The notes beneath the pieces are model-generated. The model saw only the letters and a list, made by a program, of their open reading frames with translations. It ran no database searches and had not been told where the DNA came from. From Acidobacteria bacterium UBA2994 (lineage in GTDB: Bacteria > Acidobacteriota > Vicinamibacteria > Vicinamibacterales > UBA8438), in NCBI GenBank assembly GCA_002346545.1, contig DEAA01000032.1, forward strand, positions 123,312-177,373: a stretch of DNA of 54,062 nucleotides. The letters are read 5' to 3'. Both the position numbers and the translations under genes were made by a program. The first letter of the stretch is position 1; every line of letters starts with the position of its first letter. Below are positions 41,910 to 49,252 of the stretch, piece after piece.

Positions 41910-42923
41910 ATGGCCGAGCAGTACCAGGGATGGATGAGGCGCACGCGGCGGTGGGCGCTGGTGTTCGCGGTTCTGACCGCACTGGTCGGCTGGTTCCTGG
42001 CCATGGTGCCAATTAAGGCCGGACGGCCGGCGGTCACGACCCTCATGCTGGCAACCCTGCCAGCGGTGGGCGTGTTCGTCTGGCGGACGGGTCAGATCCG
42101 GCGCCGGCGCGAACTCCTGGCACAACCGTTTCCCCCGGAATGGGAGACGGTGCTACAGCGAGACGTGGTGTTCTTTCGTGCGCTCGATCCTGAGGCACAG
42201 CGGCGGTTTCGTGAAGATCTGCAGGTCTTTCTGGGCGAGAAGCAGGTCACGGGCATCAAGATGGAGCTCGACGTCACGACCCGCGTGCTGACCGGAGCGA
42301 GCGCCATCATCCCGATCTTCGGGTTCCCAGACTGGGAGTGGGACCAGATTCAGGAGGTGCTGGTCTATCCGAATCGGTTCGACGGCGAATTCGACTTCGG
42401 AGACCGTCGTGAGAACAACATCCTGGGCATGGTCGGTACCGGCAGTCTCAACCGGTTGATGATCTTGGCCAAGCCAGATCTCATCAACGGATTCAGGAAC
42501 GCCACCGACAAGCGAAACGTCGGTGTCCACGAATTCGCCCATCTGGTCGACAAGACCGACGGTGTGATCGATGGGGTGCCAGGGGTTGGGCTTGCTGGCG
42601 GCGCGGTGCAGCCGTGGCTCGACCTGGTCCGCCGTAAGATGGCCGAGATCGAAGGTGGCCGGTCGGACATTGATCGGTACGCCCTCACGAACGAGGCGGA
42701 GTTCTTTGCCGTGACGGCCGAGTATTTCTTCGAGCGCCCGGGGTTGATGCAGCGCAAGCACCCCGAGCTCTATCGCACCTTGGAGCGTGTGTTCAATCAG
42801 GACCTCGGGAGCCGCCTCGGCGCGATCGGGAATGAACTGAAGCGCAGACACCGGAAGTTCGGTCGGAACTCACCCTGTCCTTGCGGTAGTGGCCGCAAGT
42901 TCAAGAAGTGCTGTCTGCAGTGA
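41910..42923 (+). CDS. Membrane MtfA-like zinc peptidase (M90) with C-terminal SEC-C motif
   Basis: This is a 337-residue protein. Two hydrophobic segments lie near the N-terminus (ALVFAVLTALVGWFLAMVP and TTLMLATLPAVGVFVW). Residues ~75-310 are an MtfA/DgsA anti-repressor-type domain: LVYPNRFDGEFDF, VGVHEFAHLVDKTDG with the zinc HExxH, and NEAEFFAVTAEYFFERP with the third ligand region. The last ~18 residues are a SEC-C zinc motif, NSPCPCGSGRKFKKCCLQ, as found at the end of SecA. E. coli MtfA has about 265 residues with neither feature. SEC-C may help find ribosome- or Sec-linked substrates. It overlaps the ABC-F gene by 4 nt, pointing to a shared translational or proteostasis role, which is inference. 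Confidence 0.9.
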   Translation: MAEQYQGWMRRTRRWALVFAVLTALVGWFLAMVPIKAGRPAVTTLMLATLPAVGVFVWRTGQIRRRRELLAQPFPPEWETVLQRDVVFFRALDPEAQRRFREDLQVFLGEKQVTGIKMELDVTTRVLTGASAIIPIFGFPDWEWDQIQEVLVYPNRFDGEFDFGDRRENNILGMVGTGSLNRLMILAKPDLINGFRNATDKRNVGVHEFAHLVDKTDGVIDGVPGVGLAGGAVQPWLDLVRRKMAEIEGGRSDIDRYALTNEAEFFAVTAEYFFERPGLMQRKHPELYRTLERVFNQDLGSRLGAIGNELKRRHRKFGRNSPCPCGSGRKFKKCCLQ

Positions 42924-44824
42924 CGCCGCTCATTCAGTTGGAGCAGGTGTCTCACGCCTACGGGCACGTGCCGTTGCTCGACGAGGCGAATGTGCAGGTG
43001 GCGTCCGGAGAGCGGGTGGCCGTGGTCGGCCCCAACGGAGCCGGGAAGTCGACGCTGCTGCGTATTCTGCATGGAGCCCTGGCGCCCGACGGCGGCCGCG
43101 TGCACCGGGGAGCCACCGTGCGTACCGGGCTGCTGGTGCAGGACGTGGCAGATGCGTCGTCCGACTCGGTCTTCGACCTGGTGGCGCATGGGCTTGGGGC
43201 GCTCGGAGATTTGGCGAGGGACTATCACCGAGCGGCGCTGGAGGTGGCTCGCGAGGCGACTCCGGAACGACTCGAGTCCCTGGGGCATTTCCAGCAGTTG
43301 CTGGAGAAGCAGGACGGTTGGCGGCTTGAACAGCGGGTCGAGCAGTTGATCGCGAGGCTCGGGCTGCCGCCAGACGAACTGGTCGACCGTCTGTCCGGGG
43401 GTTGGCGCCGGCGGACGTTGTTGGCTCAGGCGCTGGTGGCCGAACCGGACGTCCTCCTGCTCGACGAACCGACGAACCACCTCGACCTGGAGACCATCGC
43501 GTGGCTCGAGACGTTGGTGGCCAAGTACCAGGGCGCCGTGGTGCTGGTGACCCATGACCGTCGATTCTTGAAGACGGTGGCGACCCGGATCGTCGAGCTC
43601 GATCGGGGGCAGGTGACCTCGTGGTCCGGCGACTACGAGAACTATCTGCGCCGGCAGGAGGAGCGCGAGACGGACGAGGCAGCGCGCTGGGCCAGACTCG
43701 ACCGAAAACAGGCGGTCGAGGAGGCCTGGATCCGTCGAGGGATCAAGGCGCGCCGGACCCGTAACGAGGGCCGCGTGAAGGCGTTGCAGGCGATGCGTCA
43801 GGCGAGAGCCACTCGGAGACAGCGCAGTGGGCCTGTGCGTCTCCGGGCGACCCATGCGGGTGATCCAGGCAGGGTCGTGTTCGAGGTCGACGATCTGCAC
43901 AAAGCTTATGGGGAGACCCGCGTGATTCACGGCTTCTCGACCCACGTGTTGCGGGGAGACCGGATCGGGCTCATTGGCCCCAACGGTGCGGGCAAGACCA
44001 CACTTCTTCGATTGCTGCTCGGCGCCGAGGAACCGGACCGGGGAGAGGTGCGGAAGGGGCACCGGGTCGAGGTGGCGTACTACGATCAGCAACGTGAGCA
44101 GCTCGACCCTGACCGGACGGTCTTCGAGACGGTGGGAGAGGGAAACGACACGGTGACGGTGGCCGGTGCGTCGCGGCATGTACACGGTTATCTTGAGGAC
44201 TACCTGTTTTCCCGCGAGCGGGTGCGCTCTCCGGTGCGCGCCCTCTCGGGAGGCGAGCGCAATCGGCTACTGCTGGCGCGGCTCTTCACCCGACCGGCGA
44301 ACGTCTTGGTGCTTGACGAGCCGACGAACGATCTCGATGTCGAGACCCTGGAGCTGCTTGAGGCGCAGCTCGTGACCTGGCCCGGCACGGTCTTGCTCGT
44401 CAGTCACGATCGGGCGTTTCTGGATAACGTAGTGACCAGCACGCTGGTGTTCGAAGGTGAGGGGCAGGTCCGCGAGTATGTCGGCGGTTATGACGACTGG
44501 TTGCGGCAGCAACCTGCGCCGTCGGGCGACACGGACCCGGCCGAGGTGCGGCCCAGGCCCGCATCTCGCAAGATGTCCGATGGCTCGGCGAGGTTGTCTT
44601 ACAACGAACAGCGGGAGCTGGTGGCACTCCCGGGGCAGATCGAAGCTCTGGAGCGCGAGCTGGATACGTTGAACGCCATGGTCGCCGGACCGACGTTCTA
44701 CCAGGAGGCGGCCGACGCTATCAAGGAGACGATGGCCCGGCTCGAGAGCGTGCAGGAGCAGGTGGGCCAGGCCTACGGTCGTTGGGAGCAGCTCGAGGCG
44801 CGGCGCGGGAGCTTCCGGGGATAG
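42920..44824 (+). CDS. ABC-F ATPase (Uup-like)
   Basis: This is 634 residues from GTG 42920, which overlaps the peptidase stop (GTGA). It has two ATPase domains in one chain and no membrane segments. Domain 1 has Walker A GPNGAGKST, signature LSGGWRRR and Walker B LLLDEPTNHLDLE; domain 2 has GPNGAGKTT, LSGGERNR and LVLDEPTNDLDVE. A linker between them is rich in Arg/Lys (RRGIKARRTRNEGRVKALQA). The C-terminus is a Uup-type coiled coil (RELVALPGQIEALERELDTL onward). Uup-type ABC-F proteins act on ribosomes or DNA junctions. A hypothetical gene follows 7 nt later. Confidence 0.93.
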   Translation: MTPLIQLEQVSHAYGHVPLLDEANVQVASGERVAVVGPNGAGKSTLLRILHGALAPDGGRVHRGATVRTGLLVQDVADASSDSVFDLVAHGLGALGDLARDYHRAALEVAREATPERLESLGHFQQLLEKQDGWRLEQRVEQLIARLGLPPDELVDRLSGGWRRRTLLAQALVAEPDVLLLDEPTNHLDLETIAWLETLVAKYQGAVVLVTHDRRFLKTVATRIVELDRGQVTSWSGDYENYLRRQEERETDEAARWARLDRKQAVEEAWIRRGIKARRTRNEGRVKALQAMRQARATRRQRSGPVRLRATHAGDPGRVVFEVDDLHKAYGETRVIHGFSTHVLRGDRIGLIGPNGAGKTTLLRLLLGAEEPDRGEVRKGHRVEVAYYDQQREQLDPDRTVFETVGEGNDTVTVAGASRHVHGYLEDYLFSRERVRSPVRALSGGERNRLLLARLFTRPANVLVLDEPTNDLDVETLELLEAQLVTWPGTVLLVSHDRAFLDNVVTSTLVFEGEGQVREYVGGYDDWLRQQPAPSGDTDPAEVRPRPASRKMSDGSARLSYNEQRELVALPGQIEALERELDTLNAMVAGPTFYQEAADAIKETMARLESVQEQVGQAYGRWEQLEARRGSFRG

Positions 44825-44831
44825 GGGAACG

Positions 44832-45425
44832 ATGCGGCAGGAGTGGTACGGGAACGATCGCGATCTCGTCAAGTGGGGCGCGCTGGTCCATCTGGCAGAG
44901 CGGGAACAGGTACAGGCGGTCATTCAAGTGGCCATGTGCCGGCCGGATGGAGAAATGCCGCAGCTGCAGACTTCGCGGGGCCGGGTGAGGCCGCCTGAGG
45001 CGGTTGCCGCCCACTTCCGCGATCTCAAGGACATTAGGCGCTTGGGCGAGGTAACTGGACTGTCGATCGAGGTGCTGCGTGAGCCGTTCAGCGACCGTCG
45101 CCGCTATTTCTCACGAGTGGTTGACCGGGTCCGAGTTCCCCGAGAGACACCCCTCGTGTTGTTCCTCGACCCCGACATCGGTGTGGTTGCTGAGCAGCCC
45201 GGTCCCGAGCACGTCTCCTCGGAGGAGGTGGCGACCCTCTTCGAGGCGCTGCAACCTGGCGACCTGTTGGTCTGCTACCAGCACGGCCGTCGCCATAAAG
45301 ACTGGCGTGGGCAGGCGCGCCGCGCGTTTGCCAACGCCCCCGGGCTGCCATCCTTCGACGTGGAGGTGCTCACCTCAGAGCGAGCACGAGATGTGCTCAT
45401 GCTAGCGGTGCGCAAACCTCAATGA
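44832..45425 (+). CDS. Protein of unknown function (RDLVKWG family)
   Basis: This is a 197-residue protein that I do not recognise by name. Distinct pieces are EWYGNDRDLVKWGALVHLAE at the N-terminus, HFRDLKDIRRLGEVTGL, LVLFLDPDIGVVAEQPGPEH and, later, GDLLVCYQHGRRHKDWRGQA. The LFLDPDIG strand resembles the catalytic DPP/DPD strand of Rossmann-type methyltransferases such as RlmJ relatives, but the N-terminal SAM motif is missing, so that is only a hint. There is no signal peptide and the codon usage matches neighbours. It is 7 nt after the ABC-F gene and overlaps the next gene by 4 nt, so it is part of the MtfA/ABC-F run. Confidence 0.75.
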   Translation: MRQEWYGNDRDLVKWGALVHLAEREQVQAVIQVAMCRPDGEMPQLQTSRGRVRPPEAVAAHFRDLKDIRRLGEVTGLSIEVLREPFSDRRRYFSRVVDRVRVPRETPLVLFLDPDIGVVAEQPGPEHVSSEEVATLFEALQPGDLLVCYQHGRRHKDWRGQARRAFANAPGLPSFDVEVLTSERARDVLMLAVRKPQ

Positions 45426-46504
45426 GAAGCCTGTTGCCGTGGATAGTTGTGCTGACCGCTTCGCCCGCCTGGGCGCAGAGTGATTTCTGGTTCAGCGATG
45501 AACTTGTCCCCTATCGCACAGTGGTTGACGCGTATCGGAGTGGCGATTACGACGTGGCGGTTGGCGAGGTGCTGTCGCTCGAACCGGACGTGGTGCATGC
45601 GCTCATAGACCGGGTGCGGGATCCCGACCGTCGGTTGATTGGTACTGACGCGCGTCCGGCTCTGGCGGAACAGTTGTTCAGGAGCGCCGCCATGCTTCAT
45701 CTAGATGCGGCCGAGCAGGTTTGGCTGCGGGGACGGGAACGCGCGGCCAACGAGCAGATCGAGGTGGCCGTACGCTGGATCGAGCAGGCCGCTCGCGATC
45801 CGGAACCGTCCGAGTCGTTCCGGCGGCGCTGGTATCGCTCGGTCGCTCTGCTGACGTTCGAGCGCGGCGGATGGCAGGGCGGTGTCGCGTTCGCCGAGGT
45901 CGCGATCGAGCGTCTGGTCGACGATGTTGCGTTGTTGACGATGTCTGCCTGGTTCTACGAAGGGCTCGCCCTCGCCCCGGTGATACTCGATGGGACTGGC
46001 GAGGGCCAACTGCGGGGGCTCCAGGAGCGGAAGCAGGCGCGCCTGCTGAGCGCGGTGCGTCGTGCGGGTGCCGCCTGGCAGCGTTCGTCCGACGAGGTTG
46101 AAGCCGGCCTACGGCTGGCGCGAGCGCGGATGCTTCTCGGACAAGGCGACTCGGTGCGGGCGTTGCTCGAGGGGATCGCGGTGCGAGGGGATCTTGGTGT
46201 CGAGGAGGCGTATCTATGCCGACTCTTGCTTGCCGAGCTGCTTGATGAGGCTGGCGAGACAGCGGAGGCGGAGCGCCGGCTCTGGGAGGCGATCGACCTG
46301 TTGCCCGACGGACAGTCCGCTCGGGTGGCGCTGGCTTGGAGCTTGGACCGCGGCGGTGCCAGAGAGCAGGCAGCGGCGGTGCTCGATCCGTTCCTGGCGG
46401 CGTCGGCCACCAGTGGATTACCCGATCCCTGGGTTGACTTCCGTCTGGGGGTTGGCGCGGGTCCTGAACTGCGGGCCGACCTACGACGCGAGGTCGAGCC
46501 ATGA
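45422..46504 (+). CDS. Secreted TPR-like protein upstream of a VWA protein
   Basis: This is 360 residues from ATG 45422, overlapping the previous stop by 4 nt. A signal peptide is present (LPWIVVLTASPAWAQ). The body is helical with repeat-like segments of Ala, Glu, Leu and Arg (REQAAAVLDPFLAASATSG, LCRLLLAELLDEAGETAEAE, RRLWEAIDLLPDGQSARVAL), typical of tetratricopeptide scaffolds. No catalytic motif is visible. It overlaps the VWA gene by 4 nt, and such pairs in this lineage are envelope proteins that probably act together. Function unknown. Confidence 0.8.
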   Translation: MRSLLPWIVVLTASPAWAQSDFWFSDELVPYRTVVDAYRSGDYDVAVGEVLSLEPDVVHALIDRVRDPDRRLIGTDARPALAEQLFRSAAMLHLDAAEQVWLRGRERAANEQIEVAVRWIEQAARDPEPSESFRRRWYRSVALLTFERGGWQGGVAFAEVAIERLVDDVALLTMSAWFYEGLALAPVILDGTGEGQLRGLQERKQARLLSAVRRAGAAWQRSSDEVEAGLRLARARMLLGQGDSVRALLEGIAVRGDLGVEEAYLCRLLLAELLDEAGETAEAERRLWEAIDLLPDGQSARVALAWSLDRGGAREQAAAVLDPFLAASATSGLPDPWVDFRLGVGAGPELRADLRREVEP

Positions 46505-47421
46505 CCGCCCAGGGGTGCGCCGTCGCGGTCGCGCTGGTGCTGAGTTTGGTCGCGCCGGCGGCGGCCCAAACCTTCCGTTCGGCGGTCGATGCGGTGTCGG
46601 TCGACGTCCTGGTGACTAGGCGTGGTGAGCCGGTCACTGATCTCACTCTGGCCGATTTCGCCCTGGAGGACAACGGTGTCGAGCAGCGGATCCAGAGTCT
46701 CGAACTGGACGGGGTCCCGATCACGCTGCTGCTGGTGCTCGACGTTAGCGGCAGTGTCGGAGGGCGCGGGCTTGAGCAGCTCAAGGTCGCGGCGCGTGCG
46801 GCCGGAGAAGCGCTGCGTTCAGACGACCGGGTAGGGTTGGTGACGTTTTCGGATCGAGTGAGGCTCGGTCTCGACCCGAGTGCGTCGGCTGATGCGCTCC
46901 CAGCGGCGTTGTCGCGGGTCAGAGCCGGTGGAGCGACCGCACTGTATGACGCGACGTTTACTGGACTGGCGCTTCGAGAGCGCACCGAGGGGCGCACCCT
47001 CATGCTGGTGTTTAGCGACGGCGACGACACTGCGAGCTGGTTAGACCCGCGGGATGTGTTGGACGTCGCGCACCGGAGCGACGTCGTGGTGTACGGCGTC
47101 GTTCTCGATAGAGGACCGTCTGACTCATTCGTCACCCGCGAGCGACAGGCATGGGTCCGGGAGTGGTTTCCTCTCGAGCCGGACCTCTTTCGTCGGGCCT
47201 ATCTCGGTCGGCTGGTGAGTGACACTGGTGGATCCCTGCAGATCTCGAACGATTTGGGAAGGTTGCGGGAATTGTTTGCCCGTGTCATCAGCGAGTTCCG
47301 GAGTCGCTATGTGCTGACTTACGCGCCGAGCGGGGTGGGCGACAGCGGGTGGCACGCACTTGAGGTGGCCGTCGAAGGACGCGGGCTCCAGGTTACTGCG
47401 AGGCGGGGATACCTCCGCTAG
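46501..47421 (+). CDS. Secreted VWA-domain protein (VWFA-related acidobacterial type)
   Basis: This is a 306-residue protein with a signal peptide (AVALVLSLVAPAAAQ). An N-terminal stretch, VDVLVTRRGEPVTDLTLADF followed by ALEDNGVEQRIQSLELD, is the hallmark of the VWFA-related group common in Acidobacteriota. The VWA domain has an intact metal site: LLVLDVSGSVGGRG with the DxSGS motif, the mid TALYDATF threonine and SDGDDTASW. It ends with LTYAPSGVGDSGWHALEVAV. VWA domains mediate metal-dependent protein binding. It ends exactly where the convergent VWA-like gene ends (47421/47422). Confidence 0.9.
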   Translation: MTAQGCAVAVALVLSLVAPAAAQTFRSAVDAVSVDVLVTRRGEPVTDLTLADFALEDNGVEQRIQSLELDGVPITLLLVLDVSGSVGGRGLEQLKVAARAAGEALRSDDRVGLVTFSDRVRLGLDPSASADALPAALSRVRAGGATALYDATFTGLALRERTEGRTLMLVFSDGDDTASWLDPRDVLDVAHRSDVVVYGVVLDRGPSDSFVTRERQAWVREWFPLEPDLFRRAYLGRLVSDTGGSLQISNDLGRLRELFARVISEFRSRYVLTYAPSGVGDSGWHALEVAVEGRGLQVTARRGYLR

Positions 47422-48204
47422 TCAGCGTGGAAGTTTGTGCGTGGGCCGGTAGTGGGACGCGCGCGCGACCGTGTCCGATTGGTTGACGCGTACGCGGGGT
47501 ACCGCGGTCGCATTTGCCGCTCGATACGTGAGGAGATAACGGTGGCCCAGTTCGGCGCCGATGCCGGAGAGGGTGTCGCCGAAGTCGGCTGGGCTGCCGA
47601 TGATCTCGAAGCGTCCTCCGCTGCCGATGGCGAGTGCCGTTAGGTTCTCCAGTGGGCGATCGGTCACGCTGATGCCGTAGAGCGGGATACCGTGTGCCGC
47701 CAGGGCGTCGCGGACACTGTCCAGATCGCCGGTCAGGTCAGCTGCCTGTCGTCGTCCCCTCACCTGTGAGGACTGAAAGTCGGAGCGCGCCATCTCGCTG
47801 GCCTGGCCGAGCATGATCACGACCGGGTGTGTGGCGCCTCGGTCGTGGAGATCGCCGACGGCTTGCATGATGGCTGCATCGAGCGGGCCATCGACGCTCT
47901 GCATGTCGACGACGCTGTCGGCATCGAGCGCCGAGATGAATTGAGTCAGGGCGCTGTTGAGTTGTCGCTGGGTAACGGCCAGACCTTCGAAGAGAGCCAC
48001 TACCTGTACGGTCGTCGGTAGCGCGGTTATCGAGACCACCTCCAGGGGAGCGCCGTCGTGATCCAGCGACACGCCGGCGGTGGTCAGGTCGGTCACGGGT
48101 GCGCCCGTCTGGTCGAGCACGCTGATCAGGAGCTGGGGTTGGGCCGCGGTCGAGGGAGCGACCAGTAGCGCCGCAATCAGCAGGCGCAGGGGCATCGGGG
48201 TCAT
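47422..48204 (-). CDS. Secreted VWA-like protein with degenerate metal site
   Basis: This is a 260-residue protein with a signal peptide (LRLLIAALLVAPSTAAQ). It follows the same plan as its neighbour: ISVLDQTGAPVTDLTTAGV, VSITALPTTVQVVALFEG and a late HRYLLTYRAAN. The DxSGS metal-binding loop is replaced by ALFEGLAVTQRQ, and the second region reads GATHPVVIMLGQASEM, so metal binding is probably lost. GIPLYGISVTDRPLENL and LAIGSGGRFEIIGSPADF are typical of VWFA-related proteins. Its start is 4 nt inside the end of the NHL-repeat gene upstream, so the two are co-transcribed on the minus strand. Role unknown. Confidence 0.85.
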   Translation of the reverse strand: MTPMPLRLLIAALLVAPSTAAQPQLLISVLDQTGAPVTDLTTAGVSLDHDGAPLEVVSITALPTTVQVVALFEGLAVTQRQLNSALTQFISALDADSVVDMQSVDGPLDAAIMQAVGDLHDRGATHPVVIMLGQASEMARSDFQSSQVRGRRQAADLTGDLDSVRDALAAHGIPLYGISVTDRPLENLTALAIGSGGRFEIIGSPADFGDTLSGIGAELGHRYLLTYRAANATAVPRVRVNQSDTVARASHYRPTHKLPR

Positions 48205-49241
48205 CGCGGGATGTACTTCTTGAGATCGCCGCGCCCGACCTCAGCGCCGAAGATGTTCCCATCGGTGTCGACGGCCAGGCCCTCGGCTCCACTGGTCACG
48301 CCGCGCTCCGCGTGGTCGGGTACGAAGCCTGTCACGATGCCGTCGAGCGCACGTCCGATTCTGATGCCACGACGGACGTTCGGATTGTGGCCGTAACCGC
48401 CCTCGTTCGTACGGGATTCAGAGTCGGCGACATACAGTCGGTCCCTGTCGTCGATGTCCAGCCCGCTGGGCCGACCGAACTGGGTCCACGATTCCAACCA
48501 GGTCCCGTCCTGCTCGAAGATTTGGATCCGATTGTTTCCGCGGTCGGCTACGAACAGGCGTCCGCGTTCGTCGAGAGCCAGGTCATGGGGCGTGTCGAAC
48601 TGGCCATCGTCGGTGCCGTGGCCGCCCCATTCATGCATGTAGTTGCCCTGGGCATCGAAGCGGACGATCCGGGCGTTGCTGTCGGGTCCGTGGCCGTCGG
48701 CGACGAAGATGTCACCTTCAGGCGACACCACCACCGCGGACGGCTGGTTGAAGTGGTTCGGACCGTTGCCGGCCACCCCCGCTTCACCCAGCGTCAGCAT
48801 CAAGTTACCGCGCGCGCTGAACTTGAACACCTGATGGCCCCGGTCGTTCGGGGGATCGGTTCCGTGGTCCGTGACCCAGACGTTCCCGTTACCGTCGACG
48901 TAGAGCCCGTGCGGCAGGTTGAAGCGTCCTGCCCCGAAGCTCCCCCGGAGTCGACCCGACTGATAGAAGACAAGGATGGGGTCCAACTCCGAATCGACGC
49001 AACTGTTGCCCCCACAGCGGTCGATGGCCCAGATCGCCCCATCGACATCCACGACCACCCCAGACGTCTGGCCCCAGCGGCGCCCATCCGGGAACTTCGC
49101 CCAGTTGAGGACGGTGATGTAATCGTTTGGCAGGGTGTTGGGTGGGGCCGAGTCCTGTCCCGAGACCGATAGCGTCGCCAAGAGCCAGAGCAGGCCCGTA
49201 GCCACCGGCGCTCGCCCGAAGGCCCGGAGTGGGCTTCGCAT
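48201..49241 (-). CDS. Secreted NHL-repeat propeller protein
   Basis: This is a 346-residue protein with a signal peptide (TGLLWLLATLSVSGQ). Five or six NHL repeats follow: NLPHGLYVDGNGNVWVTDHG, HFNQPSAVVVSPEGDIFVAD, FDTPHDLALDERGRLFVADR and LDIDDRDRLYVADSESRTN among them, each ending with a Val/Ala-Asp motif. The layout resembles peptidyl-alpha-hydroxyglycine amidating-lyase-like propellers, which are used here mainly as binding scaffolds. No catalytic residues are assignable. A Cys pair (DRCGGNSCVDSELD) near residue 75-80 may be a disulfide. Co-transcribed with the VWA-like gene downstream (4-nt overlap). Confidence 0.9.
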   Translation of the reverse strand: MRSPLRAFGRAPVATGLLWLLATLSVSGQDSAPPNTLPNDYITVLNWAKFPDGRRWGQTSGVVVDVDGAIWAIDRCGGNSCVDSELDPILVFYQSGRLRGSFGAGRFNLPHGLYVDGNGNVWVTDHGTDPPNDRGHQVFKFSARGNLMLTLGEAGVAGNGPNHFNQPSAVVVSPEGDIFVADGHGPDSNARIVRFDAQGNYMHEWGGHGTDDGQFDTPHDLALDERGRLFVADRGNNRIQIFEQDGTWLESWTQFGRPSGLDIDDRDRLYVADSESRTNEGGYGHNPNVRRGIRIGRALDGIVTGFVPDHAERGVTSGAEGLAVDTDGNIFGAEVGRGDLKKYIPR

Positions 49242-49252
49242 CCTGCCGCGGA

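Noticed and set aside
42797..44185. Long minus-strand open frame (462 codons) opposite the ABC-F gene
   Set aside because: It mirrors conserved ABC-F sequence. Its translation has no recognisable domain, so it is a GC-bias shadow.
45678..47135. Minus-strand 485-codon frame opposite the TPR-like and VWA genes
   Set aside because: Its translation is Ser/Arg/Pro-rich shadow text, while the plus-strand genes have signal peptides and a VWA motif.
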